DNA from: Mesorhizobium atlanticum
Lineage (GTDB): Bacteria; Pseudomonadota; Alphaproteobacteria; Rhizobiales; Rhizobiaceae
Direction of reading: 5' to 3'
Length of the DNA stretch: 64,000 nt
Assembly: GCF_003289965.1 (NCBI RefSeq)
Contig: NZ_QMBQ01000002.1
Coordinates: forward strand, 744,001-808,000
The translations under genes and the position numbers were made by a program. Of this stretch, positions 8,396 to 17,612 are shown piece by piece; the stretch's first letter is position 1, and each line of letters opens with the position of its first letter. Below the pieces are notes generated by a model. The model saw only the letters and a program-made list of their open reading frames with translations. It was not told the origin of the DNA and did no database searches.

Positions 8396-9292
8396 ATGGC
8401 GCTGGACTGGGATAAATTACGCGTATTTCACGCAGCGGCGGAGGCTGGGTCGTTCACCCATGCCGCCGAGACGCTGCATCTGTCGCAATCGGCCATTTCG
8501 CGGCAAGTCAGCGCGCTGGAGCATGATGTCGGCGTAGCACTCTTCCACCGTCATGCGCGTGGCCTGGTGCTGACCGAGCAGGGCGAGATGCTGTTCCGCA
8601 CGGCGCATGACGTGCTGATGAAGCTGGAAACCATCAAGACGCGGCTGACCGAGACCAAGGACCGGCCGTCGGGCGTGCTCCGCGTAACGACCACGGTGGG
8701 CCTGGGCGCCGGCTGGCTGACCGAGCGCGTGCAGGAATTCATCGAGCTCTATCCCGAGATCAGCCTGCAGCTGATCCTGGCCAATGAGGAGCTCGACCTG
8801 ACCATGCGCCAGGCCGATTGCGCGATCCGGCTGCGCCAGCCGCAGCAGCCCGACCTTATCCAGCGGCGGCTGTTCACGGTGCATTTCCACCTCTACGCGG
8901 CGCCGTCCTACATCGCCAAGTTCGGCAGGCCGACCTCGACCGCGGAGCTCAGGAACCATCGCATCGTCACTTTCGGCGTGCCGGTGCCTTCGCATCTGTC
9001 GGAGCTGAACTGGCTTGAGACGGTGGGCGATTTCGAGGGCGCGCAGCGGGTACCGACGCTGCAGATCAACGACATCCTGTCGATCAAGCGGGCGGTGCAG
9101 GGCGGCGCGGGCATTGCCATGCTGCCGGACTACGTGATCAACAAGGACTCGAATCTGGTGCAGCTGCTGCCGGAGACCGAGGTGCCGTCCTTCGACACCT
9201 ATTTCGCCTATCCCGACGCGATGAAGAACCAGGCGAAGCTGCACGTTTTTCGCGATTTTGTCATCGCGAAGGCACGCAGCTGGTCTTACTGA
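8396..9292 (+). CDS. lsrB: LysR-family transcriptional regulator, LsrB/VtlR type
   Basis: A 298-aa LysR protein with an N-terminal winged helix-turn-helix (residues 5-65, AAETLHLSQSAISRQVSALE) and a periplasmic-binding-like effector domain. Its place directly downstream of trxB and near an AsnC gene matches LsrB of Sinorhizobium and VtlR of Brucella/Agrobacterium. These are regulators of envelope, stress and host-interaction genes, and they control AbcR-type small RNAs and small proteins. LsrB is reported to be redox sensitive through cysteines; this protein has a single cysteine (Cys142). The ribosome-binding site GCGAGGGGAATC is strong. The family is certain; the orthology is inferred from context. 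Confidence 0.75.
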   Translation: MALDWDKLRVFHAAAEAGSFTHAAETLHLSQSAISRQVSALEHDVGVALFHRHARGLVLTEQGEMLFRTAHDVLMKLETIKTRLTETKDRPSGVLRVTTTVGLGAGWLTERVQEFIELYPEISLQLILANEELDLTMRQADCAIRLRQPQQPDLIQRRLFTVHFHLYAAPSYIAKFGRPTSTAELRNHRIVTFGVPVPSHLSELNWLETVGDFEGAQRVPTLQINDILSIKRAVQGGAGIAMLPDYVINKDSNLVQLLPETEVPSFDTYFAYPDAMKNQAKLHVFRDFVIAKARSWSY

Positions 9293-9306
9293 ATGGCCGG
9301 TCGAGA

Positions 9307-9807
9307 CTACTTCCCGCGCCAGGGTGTGAAGCGGGGCAGCCAGCCGGGCACGGCGCGGCGGTAGGCTTCATATTCTTCGCCATAGCGGCTGGCGAGCGTC
9401 GGCTCTTCATAGAACTTGACGAAGGAGATCATCGCCGCGGCGGCGATGAGGCCGTAGACCAGGACCGCCCAGCTCGAAAAGATCAGTGCCTGGCCGAGGA
9501 TGATCGCCAGCACGGCCACGTACATGGGGTTGCGGACATGGCGGTAGATGCCGCCGACCACCAGCTTCTCCGTAGGCGCCACCGGCGCCGGCGTGCCTAG
9601 ACCTTCAAGCGCGAAGCGGGCGAAGGCATGAAGCAGGATCGCGGTCGCCACGACCACCAGGATCGAGCCGGCAGTCACGGAGCCCGGTACCACCGACAGT
9701 GGCGTGTGGTAGCCATCGGTCAGCAGCCACGGCACCAGCCCGGCAACGACGCCCGGCGCGACGACCAGAAACAGCGCGCTGCCGGCGATTGCTGAAAAAC
9801 TACGCAT
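9307..9807 (-). CDS. Isoprenylcysteine carboxyl methyltransferase-like membrane protein
   Basis: A 166-aa integral membrane protein with about four hydrophobic segments. The conserved C-terminal methyltransferase core is visible: GGIYRHVRNPMYVAV near residues 85-100 and the distal RYGEEYEAYRRAVPGWLP. This is the ICMT/PEMT-like superfamily pattern (SAM-binding RHPxY and E-Y residues). The substrate in bacteria is usually unknown. The ATG at 9807 has an AGAGG site. It is convergent with the LysR gene with a 14-bp gap and is followed upstream by the small-RNA region. Confidence 0.8.
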   Translation of the reverse strand: MRSFSAIAGSALFLVVAPGVVAGLVPWLLTDGYHTPLSVVPGSVTAGSILVVVATAILLHAFARFALEGLGTPAPVAPTEKLVVGGIYRHVRNPMYVAVLAIILGQALIFSSWAVLVYGLIAAAAMISFVKFYEEPTLASRYGEEYEAYRRAVPGWLPRFTPWRGK

Positions 9808-10065
9808 CCAGGGACCTCTGCCGCAAAAATAAACTTGGCCTGCCGAAGTCGGCATCATTTCGCCGATTTACGCAGTTCAGAGCAAAATTCACTGCATTTT
9901 GCATTTCAGCAGTCGCGTTTGATCCGAAAAATACGGCGGAATCGCCCTATTTTCCTGGTCCTATGGCTTCCTCGAATAGGTTGGACCACAGCCTCCGTCT
10001 TTTTGCATGCGTGTGTTGCAAAATAGATGCTTGTTTCTTGGGCATGATGAGCACATATATAGTCA

Positions 10066-10181
10066 CATCTCCGGGGCGCGTTCTCCTCCCATTAGCGCCC
10101 TCGAGTGTTCCCCTCTGGAGGTTAGCCCTAATCGGCACTTCCAATCAAACTCAGCCGGATCTTTATTGATCCGGCTTTTTT
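10066..10181 (+). ncRNA. Candidate trans-acting small RNA with exposed anti-Shine-Dalgarno loop (AbcR-like)
   Basis: An intergenic stretch folds into a first hairpin with stem GGGGCGC/GCGCCCT around 10073-10105. Its 15-nt loop carries CTCCTCCC, complementary to ribosome-binding sites. A central CU-rich segment (TTCCCCTCTGG) follows, and a strong intrinsic terminator ends the unit. A possible promoter TTGTTT-N17-CATATA lies at 10031-10059. Size (about 115 nt), CU-rich loops, terminator and closeness to an LsrB/VtlR-type gene all fit the rhizobial alpha-r15 (AbcR) or alpha-r14 sRNA families. Family assignment is an inference; the 5' end is estimated. Confidence 0.6.
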
Positions 10182-10182
10182 G
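10153..10182 (+). terminator. Intrinsic terminator of the first candidate sRNA
   Basis: A 9-bp perfect stem AGCCGGATC/GATCCGGCT with a 6-nt loop is followed by a run of T residues to 10181. No protein-coding gene on plus ends nearby, so it belongs to an RNA gene. Confidence 0.85.
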
Positions 10183-10299
10183 TTGCCCGCACGCCTTCGA
10201 GCCGGCAAAAGCACGACCGAATCCCCCACGTAACAGTGACATGTAACATCGGGTAACATGTCGCAGACACAGTCTAAGGTTTAAGTAAATCATAGGACG

Positions 10300-10461
10300 C
10301 GGTTGGTCGGTTCGAGAGATGGGGGCATCACTCGAAATGACCGGGCTCAGGCAGCTACCGCGTCCGAACCATTTTTTCCGGATGCGGCGGACCAGCCGTT
10401 GCCTCCCAGGAAAACGGTCCGCAATAGGAACGGCGTCCGGATCATCCGGACGCCGTTTTCA
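10300..10461 (+). ncRNA. Second candidate small RNA, tandem to the first
   Basis: Downstream of the first terminator lie three further hairpins in a row: CCGCGTCCG/CGGATGCGG (around 10350-10390), CCGTT/AACGG whose loop exposes GCCTCCCAGG (around 10397-10418), and a 13-bp terminator stem. An exposed CCTCCC loop again suggests binding to ribosome-binding sites. No convincing open reading frame covers the region. Tandem AbcR1/AbcR2 genes occur in other rhizobia, so this may be the paralogous partner. The 5' end is a guess and no good promoter is visible. Confidence 0.45.
10429..10460 (+). terminator. Strong intrinsic terminator
   Basis: AACGGCGTCCGGA and its exact complement form a 13-bp stem with a TCA loop, followed by TTTTC on plus. 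It would end the second candidate sRNA. It is one of two terminators in a region without plus-strand coding genes. Confidence 0.75.
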
Positions 10462-10552
10462 TATCTCCAACAGAAAGTCTGTCAGGCAGGCCGACCTGCA
10501 GTGCGGTACACCGTTCCACAGAAACGGCGAACCGCACTGTGTCCTTGTTTTT

Positions 10553-10598
10553 ACGCAATTCCGGACGGAAAACTGCTCACGCTTTTCCTGGAATTGCT
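10553..10598. repeat. Palindromic repeat family A, copy 1
   Basis: GCAATTCC...GGAATTGC outer arms enclose GGAAAA...TTTTCC inner arms with a short loop. Copies at 25275-25321 and 49999-50044 are nearly identical. This copy lies between the plus-strand sRNA region and the leftward EF-G-like gene. Confidence 0.8.
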
Positions 10599-10602
10599 TT
10601 AA

Positions 10603-10706
10603 AAGCGCGTCGCGCTGAACCGAATTCAGGCGACGCGCTTTAAGCCTTTGTTTTGATGCATGTCGTTGTCCCAGAACCGCTGCGCACTTCTGGGCGGCAT
10701 GCATTA
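10603..10706. repeat. Interspersed repeat family B, divergent copy
   Basis: It contains AAAGCGCGTCGC, its inverted partner GCGACGCGCTTTA, then a GCATGTC...GGCATGC part, in the same order as the copy at 47590-47694. It reaches the stop codon of the EF-G-like gene. Confidence 0.65.
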
Positions 10707-12752
10707 GGCAGCCTTGCCGTTGGCGTTCATCGCCTCGTCGGCGAGCCTGCCGGTGAGCTCGGCCATATGGTCGAAAGCGGCCTTGTAGCTGGCGACGCCG
10801 GCGGTGGCCGAGCGCAGCTCGATGATCAGGTCACCGATTTCGGCCTGCGGCATGGTCGCTTCGACCACGTCCCAGCCTGGCCAGTCTGGCCGCGCGTCAT
10901 AGCCGAGGATCTGGCCGCGCCGCTGCGGGATCAGCGCGATGATCTTCGAGGTCGCGTCGGAAGGCGTGACGATCTCGACCTTCATGATCGGCTCAAGCAG
11001 GACCGGCGAACAAGCGGCCATGCCTTCCTTCATTGCGAGCTTCGCCGCCATCTGGAAGGCCATGTCCGAGGAGTCGACGGCATGGTAGGAGCCGTCCGAC
11101 AGGTTTACGGCAACGTCGACGACCGGGAAGCCGAGCGGGCCGGTCTTCAGATAGTCGCGGATGCCGGTCTCGACCGACTGGATATAGGTCTTCGGCACCA
11201 CGCCGCCGGTTATGGTATCGGAGAACTGGAAGCCGGAGCCGCGCGGCAGCGGCTTGATCTCGATCACCACATCGCCGAACTGGCCGTGACCGCCGGACTG
11301 CTTCTTGTGGCGGCCGCGCTGCTGCGTTCCTTTGCGGATGGTCTCGCGGTAGGGCACGGCCGGGGCATGGCCCTCGATCGGAATCTGGTTCTTGCCCTCA
11401 AGGCGCTCACGCACCACGCGCAGATGCATCTCGCCGTGGCCCGACAGGACGGTCTCGGCCGAGTCCTGGTTGTGACGCAGGCTGAGCGAGGGGTCTTCCT
11501 CGGCCAGCCGCTGGATCGCGGCCGACATCTTGACCTCGTCCTTGCGCTCCTTGGGGCGAAGCGCGAAGGCGAAGACAGGCTGCGGCGGCTCGAGCGTGAC
11601 CAATGGCCGGATGCCGCCCTTGGCCGAACTCAGCGTCTGGCCGGTCTTGACGTTGTCGAGTTTGCCGAGCGCGACAGTGTCACCCGCCTTGGCGGATGTC
11701 TGCTTGATCTGGTCCTTGCCGAGCATCTTGTAGATGCCGGATACCTTCGTCGTGTCGCCGTTGGAAAGGAAAAGCTCGGCCGCGTCGGCCAACTGGCCTG
11801 AAAGCACGCGCGACACCGAAAGTTTGCCGCCATGCGCGGTGTGGATGGTCTTCATCACCTGCACCACCGTCTGGCCTTCCGGCGCGCCGAGGCGCTTCCT
11901 CGTCGCCTCGACGTCCGGCGCGTCGTGGCGAATGGCTTTCAACAGGCGCAGCACGCCATTGCCCTTCTCGGCCGTGCCGATCAGCACCGGCGTCACCGCG
12001 CCGGCGCGCAGGTCAGCCGAGAGATCGTCGAAGATCGCGTCCTTCGGCGGCTCGATCTCCTCCAGCAACTGCTCCATCAGGTGATCGTCGTGGTCGGCAA
12101 GCGTCTCCAGCATGGAGAAACGCGCTTCCAGCTCGCGCGCCTTGTCGTCGTTCGGAATCTCGGCGACCTGGCTTTCGGCGTACTCGCGATAGATGTAGGC
12201 GCGTTCCAGCGCCAGATCGATCGAGCCGATGACGATGCCGTCCTTGCGCACCGGAATCTGGCGTAAGAGCAGCGGCACCGAACTTGCCGGCTGCAGCATC
12301 TTCAGCGTCTCGCGCACGCCCGCGATCGCCTTGTCGATCTTGTTCAGGAACAGGATGCGGGGAATGGCGAGATCGTCGAGCTTGCGCATGATGAGCTGGA
12401 GCGCCGGAATCTTCTTCTCGTCGGCCTCGGCGACGACGACCGCAAGGTCGCAAGCGGCAAGCACGGGCTCGGCCTCGAAGGCGAATTCGATGGAGCCGGG
12501 GCAATCGACGAAGGTGATCTGCTCGCCCATGAAATCGGTGGTGGCGAAGGTCGCCTCGACGCTCATGGCGTGGGCGCGGGCCTCGGGCGAATGATCGGAA
12601 ACGGTGTTGCCCGATGAAACGGGATTCTGGCGTGGAATGGCGCCCGTGCGGGCGAGGATTGCTTCGAGAAGTGTCGTCTTACCGCTTGCAAAGGGACCGA
12701 CTATGGCTATGCATTTCGGTCCCGTGCGTCGTCCTCCGGCGCGAGTACCCAT
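10704..12752 (-). CDS. EF-G-like translational GTPase with altered G3 motif
   Basis: A 682-aa protein with the full EF-G domain order: G domain (1-260), domain II (about 290-380), then III, IV (HGQFGDVVIEIKPLPRGSGF) and V (ending near QRRGQILGYDARP). The P-loop is GPFASGKT (19-26) and G4 is NKID. The G3 motif, normally DTPGHxDF, reads DCPGSIEF (83-90), so the catalytic histidine is replaced by serine 87. This marks it as an EF-G-like paralogue rather than the housekeeping FusA, which would sit in the str operon. The ATG follows a strong GGAGGT site. Role unknown; it may act in ribosome recycling or stress translation. Confidence 0.85.
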   Translation of the reverse strand: MGTRAGGRRTGPKCIAIVGPFASGKTTLLEAILARTGAIPRQNPVSSGNTVSDHSPEARAHAMSVEATFATTDFMGEQITFVDCPGSIEFAFEAEPVLAACDLAVVVAEADEKKIPALQLIMRKLDDLAIPRILFLNKIDKAIAGVRETLKMLQPASSVPLLLRQIPVRKDGIVIGSIDLALERAYIYREYAESQVAEIPNDDKARELEARFSMLETLADHDDHLMEQLLEEIEPPKDAIFDDLSADLRAGAVTPVLIGTAEKGNGVLRLLKAIRHDAPDVEATRKRLGAPEGQTVVQVMKTIHTAHGGKLSVSRVLSGQLADAAELFLSNGDTTKVSGIYKMLGKDQIKQTSAKAGDTVALGKLDNVKTGQTLSSAKGGIRPLVTLEPPQPVFAFALRPKERKDEVKMSAAIQRLAEEDPSLSLRHNQDSAETVLSGHGEMHLRVVRERLEGKNQIPIEGHAPAVPYRETIRKGTQQRGRHKKQSGGHGQFGDVVIEIKPLPRGSGFQFSDTITGGVVPKTYIQSVETGIRDYLKTGPLGFPVVDVAVNLSDGSYHAVDSSDMAFQMAAKLAMKEGMAACSPVLLEPIMKVEIVTPSDATSKIIALIPQRRGQILGYDARPDWPGWDVVEATMPQAEIGDLIIELRSATAGVASYKAAFDHMAELTGRLADEAMNANGKAA

Positions 12753-12782
12753 GGCTGACCTCCACTCAGGCGTTTCCCCAGA

Positions 12783-12826
12783 GAGCGATCAGCAAAAGTG
12801 GAAACCGGTTTTTGCGTCCGATCGCA
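12783..12826. repeat. Short fragment of repeat family B
   Basis: GATCAGCAAAAGTGGAAACC-GGTTTTTGCGTC-type sequence shares the central AGTGGxAACCGGTTT core with the copies at 17474 and 60034. It lies in the 225-bp spacer upstream of the EF-G-like gene, where nothing else is evident. Confidence 0.55.
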
Positions 12827-12977
12827 CCCTGTGCAGAGCGGCGGCCGGCCTGTTCGGCCGTCGCGGGCGGGGTTTATCCACCCCTTCCCAAGGCCATCGT
12901 CACACGGGTTCGCCGGGAGGGCAAGAAAAATAGGATGTTCGCCGGCTTGGGTTTGTCAGGCCGTCATTTGTTGTTCG

Positions 12978-13456
12978 TCAGGCCGTGAGGGCGAGCGACT
13001 CGCGGCCGGCGACACACAAGGCGCTTGCCTTGTCGCGTGGTGCCGGCTTGCCGAAGAAATAGCCCTGGAAGCGGCTGCAGCCGGCCGTTCGGGCGAGGGT
13101 GAATTCCTGCTCGGTCTCGACGCCTTCCGCGACGATGGCGATCTCCTGGATGCGGTCGATCTGGGCAAGTGCGGAAACGAAGATCTGCGCCACCTGGTCG
13201 TGGGCGAGGCTGCGGATATAGGAGCGGTCGATCTTGACGCTGTCGATGGGCAGCGACTTCAGATAGTTGAAACCGCAAAGTCCGGTGCCGAAGTCGTCGA
13301 GCGCGATGTGGAAGCCGAGGCCGCGCAGTGCTTCCAAGCGTTCTCCGTCAGCGCGAAAGCCGCTAGCCCGGTGGCGGCGATGCTCATCACAAGCAGAGCC
13401 TGGATGCCGCGATAGATACGGCCGCTATGATCCTTGATTGTCGCCAAGATACTCAT
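12978..13456 (-). pseudogene. Remnant of a membrane-anchored EAL-domain protein
   Basis: Two pieces of one gene can be read on minus. The first (13456 to about 13340) encodes an N-terminus, MSILATIKDHSG, with one hydrophobic segment (ALLVMSIAATGLAAF). The second (13337-12978, another frame) encodes only the C-terminal part of an EAL phosphodiesterase domain, with IALDDFGTG, VKIDRSYI, VAEGVE and FQGYFFGKP. The EAL motif itself and any GGDEF part are missing. The join around 13335-13345 therefore looks like a large internal deletion with a frame change. The product cannot be an active c-di-GMP phosphodiesterase. Confidence 0.8.
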
Positions 13457-13762
13457 GTCCGCGCCCCCACAGCACGCGCCTTGGCTAGGATCTCAGCCGT
13501 TAACAAACGCTGAGCGCGGCGATTGTCTTGGCCTGTTCTTTCGCGGCTAGATCGAGGCGGCGATTTTATGTTTAAAAAGCAATGATTTATGACGATATTC
13601 AGACATTCTAATATAGAAACTGCCTGGTGCCTGAGCGCACAATCGGAGCTGCCACGCCGGCAACATCCTAAAGCCGTTGCAATGGCCTCTCGACAGGATG
13701 AGACTGCTCCACGAGAGGTCGTATGCGGCCCCTGTTCGACCAACGAGTTCGAGGATATGAAC
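13457..13762. other. 306-bp intergenic stretch
   Basis: It separates the EAL remnant from the cupin gene. There is a distinctly AT-rich patch at about 13565-13620 (TTTATGTTTAAAAAGC, CATTCTAATATAG), which could hold the cupin promoter, but no -35/-10 pair could be assigned with confidence. No RNA gene or further coding signal was seen. Confidence 0.5.
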
Positions 13763-14158
13763 ATGAAGATCATTGCGTGCGGCAGTGTGCCGACGATCAT
13801 CGCACCTGAGGCCTATTTCACCGGGCGGGTGCTGCAGACGCCGATCATCGAGAAAGAAGCGCCGGCGCGGCTGAGGGCGACACTGGTCAGTTTCGAGCCC
13901 GGCGCGCGCACTTACTGGCACACGCATCCGCTCGGGCAGACGCTCTATGTCACGGCCGGCGCCGGACTTGCCCAGACCTGGGGCGAGCCGATCCAGACGA
14001 TCAGGGCAGGGGACGTCATCTCTTTCGCGCCGGGCGAGAAACACTGGCACGGCGCCGGATGGAAAACTGCCATGACCCATATCGCCATGCAGGAGGCACT
14101 GGACGGCGTCCATGCCGATTGGCTTGAGCAGGTTTCCGACGAGCAATATGGCGGTTAG
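13763..14158 (+). CDS. Small cupin-domain protein
   Basis: A 131-residue single-domain cupin. Cupin motif 1 is visible as FEPGARTYWHTHPLGQTLYVTAG (residues about 39-61), with the metal-ligand His-His pair and a Gln in place of the usual Glu. Motif 2 is IRAGDVISFAPGEKHWHGA. This matches the YhhW/carboxymuconolactone-type cupins often found with oxidoreductases; the substrate is unknown. The ATG at 13763 has GAGG 8 nt upstream; an ATG at 13757 is too close to it. It is convergent with aatA and shares a bidirectional hairpin terminator with it. Confidence 0.85.
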   Translation: MKIIACGSVPTIIAPEAYFTGRVLQTPIIEKEAPARLRATLVSFEPGARTYWHTHPLGQTLYVTAGAGLAQTWGEPIQTIRAGDVISFAPGEKHWHGAGWKTAMTHIAMQEALDGVHADWLEQVSDEQYGG

Positions 14159-14170
14159 GACGAACCCGAC

Positions 14171-14194
14171 AAAAACCCGGCGTCACGCCGGGTT
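14171..14194 (-). terminator. Terminator between the cupin gene and aatA
   Basis: A 9-bp perfect stem AACCCGGCG/CGCCGGGTT has a 3-nt loop. On minus it is followed by five T residues, making a good terminator for aatA. On plus the tail is only TTCTTC, so it works less well for the cupin gene. Confidence 0.85.
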
Positions 14195-14221
14195 CTTCGC
14201 GTTCGGTGCTTCTTGCGCCGT

Positions 14222-15472
<1,251 letters not shown>

Positions 15473-15644
15473 TCATGTCGCATCATGGCGCGGAGCGCAA
15501 GCATTGTGCGATGAGCCAGAGGTCAAGGAGGCGTGACCAAGGTCAAGCCTGCGTGAGCGGCAACGCTAAATTCATCAACGGCCGGTAAACCCTTGGCTGG
15601 CAGGATCGCAGATCGGATTGCGCCAATTCGCGGAGCGAGAAACC

Positions 15645-16538
15645 TTGTCGCGCAGTATCGGGCTTGCCCACATCATCCGTCATGATGACGGCACCTCGAC
15701 CGGTGTCTGGGGCATCTATACGCTGCAAAGCGCGTTCCAGCCGATCTTCGCCTTCAAGGAAGGCAAGCTTTCGGTCGCCGCCTTCGAGGGGCTGATCCGG
15801 CCGTTCCGCGACGGCGAGCCGCAGTCGCCGGCGGCGTTCTTCGGCACCTGCCCGGCGGCCGACCGGCTGCATATCGAGGCGCTGACGCGCACGCTGCATC
15901 TTTTGAACGCCGGTGCCTGCCTGCCGCAGGAGGCGTCCATCTTCATCAATTTCGACCCGTCGGTGTTCACCGATCGCGGCATTGCCGACAAGGCATTGCG
16001 CGATATGCGGCTGGTGCTGCACGAAGCCGGTATCGATCCGCGCCGCATCGTTTGCGAGGTTACCGAGCAGAAGTCGGCCTCGCAGGAAGCGCTCTACGAT
16101 TTTGTCGAGGCGCTGCGGGCCAATGGCTTCCGCATCGCGGTGGACGACTATGGCGCCGATGAGTCCGACATCCACCGGATCAAGGAACTGAAGCCTGACA
16201 TCGTCAAGTTCGATGCGCAGTGGATCACGCATCTGATGGAGTCCGGCGCCGGCTTCGCGTTGCTGACGGCCATGGTGAAGGGCTTCGAAACCCAGAGTAT
16301 CCACACCGTCTTCGAAGGCCTCGAGGAAGGCTGGCAACTGGAGCTTGCCGAGAAAGCCGGCGCTTCGATGGTGCAAGGCTATGTGCTTGCCCGGCCCGAA
16401 CTCGCCCCCACCAGCTTTCGCGTCTTCGGCCAGGGCGTGCAGCCTCCGGCCGAAGAGAGCACGGCTGCCGCAAGCCCCGCGGCTCCGGCCACGCGGTCGC
16501 GGCCGGCAAGGGTATTCGGGCGCAAGGTCGCGCCATGA
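15645..16538 (+). CDS. EAL-domain protein, probably degenerate (first of a coupled pair)
   Basis: A 297-aa cytosolic protein made of one EAL domain, without sensor, GGDEF or membrane segment. The usual c-di-GMP phosphodiesterase signatures are altered: EGLIR stands for ExLxR and DDYGAD for DDFGTG. INFDPSV stands at the Asn motif; the EVTEQ glutamate, VKFD lysine and FEGLEE glutamate are kept. It may be weakly active or a c-di-GMP binding protein. The TTG at 15645 is preferred since GGAGCGAGA lies 6 nt upstream; an in-frame TTG at 15618 has no such site. The stop overlaps the next ATG (ATGA), so the two EAL genes are coupled. Confidence 0.8.
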   Translation: MSRSIGLAHIIRHDDGTSTGVWGIYTLQSAFQPIFAFKEGKLSVAAFEGLIRPFRDGEPQSPAAFFGTCPAADRLHIEALTRTLHLLNAGACLPQEASIFINFDPSVFTDRGIADKALRDMRLVLHEAGIDPRRIVCEVTEQKSASQEALYDFVEALRANGFRIAVDDYGADESDIHRIKELKPDIVKFDAQWITHLMESGAGFALLTAMVKGFETQSIHTVFEGLEEGWQLELAEKAGASMVQGYVLARPELAPTSFRVFGQGVQPPAEESTAAASPAAPATRSRPARVFGRKVAP

Positions 16539-17395
16539 ACGAAAGGGATGAGAGGCGGCGCAATGTCGCCAAGGCGATCTTCGCCGACGAGATCGGTCTT
16601 CAGTTCGGCATCTATGGCGAATTCCGGCTATGGAGCGTCTATCAGCCGATTTTCGCCCCGGAGGACAGGGTGCTCAGGCCGGTCGCCGTCGAGGGGCTGA
16701 TCGAGCCGCGCCGCATCGCCGAGCCGGTGGCTCCAGCGATCTTCTTCGGCGGCATTCCCGCATCCGACCGGCTGTTTGTCGAAACGATGTGCCGGATGCT
16801 GCATCTCGGCAATTACCGCAACATCGGCCTCGAGGGGCTCACGCTGTTCTTCAACTACAATCCGATGATCAACGATCATCTCGGACGGGCGCTGGCCGAA
16901 ATCCGGCTCATGACGAGGCATCTCGGCGATTTCGAGCTGGAGCCTGGCCTGCTGGTCTGCGAGATCACCGAACAGGCGGCCGACGATCACGTTCTTGCCA
17001 GCCTGGTGCGCGAAATGCGGCGCGACGGCATCCGCATCGCCATCGACGATTTCGGTACCGGACATTCCACCGAGGCGCGCATCAATCTGCTCGCGCCCGA
17101 CATCGTCAAGATCGACGGCGCCTGGTTCGGCGCGCTCTGCCGCCATGCCGCCGCCGAGCGCTTTTTCCGGCCATTGGTGGGCATGCTGCAAGAGCGCGGC
17201 GCCAAAGTGCTGGTCGAGGGCATCGAGAATGCGCAGCACTTGCGCGTCGCGCTCGAGGGCGGCGCCGACCTGCTGCAGGGTTTCCATCTCGCCCGCCCGG
17301 CGCTCGCAGGCACGATCTTCAAGGAAGAGCCGCTTTCCGTCGACGCCCTGCTCGACGCCGGCGACAAGGTTGTGCCCCTGCACCAGCAACGCTGA
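16535..17395 (+). CDS. EAL-domain protein (second of a coupled pair)
   Basis: A 286-aa EAL domain protein related to the one just upstream, with the same N-terminal layout (IYGEFRLWSVYQPIF) and length. It keeps CEITEQ, IAIDDFGTGHST, IVKIDGAW, VEGIEN and LLQGFHLARP. The first motif reads VEGLIEPRR, so the arginine of ExLxR is displaced by glutamate. Catalysis is thus more plausible here than in its partner but not assured. The 4-nt overlap suggests equal synthesis and perhaps a heterodimer, since EAL enzymes act as dimers. Role: c-di-GMP breakdown or sensing; targets unknown. Confidence 0.82.
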   Translation: MNERDERRRNVAKAIFADEIGLQFGIYGEFRLWSVYQPIFAPEDRVLRPVAVEGLIEPRRIAEPVAPAIFFGGIPASDRLFVETMCRMLHLGNYRNIGLEGLTLFFNYNPMINDHLGRALAEIRLMTRHLGDFELEPGLLVCEITEQAADDHVLASLVREMRRDGIRIAIDDFGTGHSTEARINLLAPDIVKIDGAWFGALCRHAAAERFFRPLVGMLQERGAKVLVEGIENAQHLRVALEGGADLLQGFHLARPALAGTIFKEEPLSVDALLDAGDKVVPLHQQR

Positions 17396-17473
17396 TGCTC
17401 AAGAAGACCTATCAGCATCGCTGATGGTTTTTCGCAAAAACAAATCACTGGATGGGACCTAGCCGCGCGCGTT

Positions 17474-17582
17474 AAAGCATGTCTCACGAAAGTGGGAACC
17501 GGTTTCGGGATAAAGACATGCGTAAAATCAAAGACCTAAAGCGCATGGAGCGAATCCGAAGGATCGCGACGCGCGTTAGATC
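17474..17582. repeat. Interspersed repeat family B, full copy
   Basis: An approximately 105-bp element runs from AAAGCATGTCTC through GTGGGAACCGGTTTCGGG, GACATGCGTAAAATCAAA and CTAAAGCGCATGGAGCGAAT to GATCGCGACGCG. It is close to identical, in reverse orientation, to 47590-47694. It occupies most of the 217-bp spacer upstream of the GST gene. Confidence 0.85.
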
Positions 17583-17612
17583 GTTCCCAGGAGACCGGAG
17601 AGGGCAAGAGGC

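Noticed and set aside
10653..11801. Long plus-strand frame across the EF-G-like gene
   Set aside because: Antisense shadow rich in Arg/Asp/Leu without motifs; it would also overlap a repeat element.
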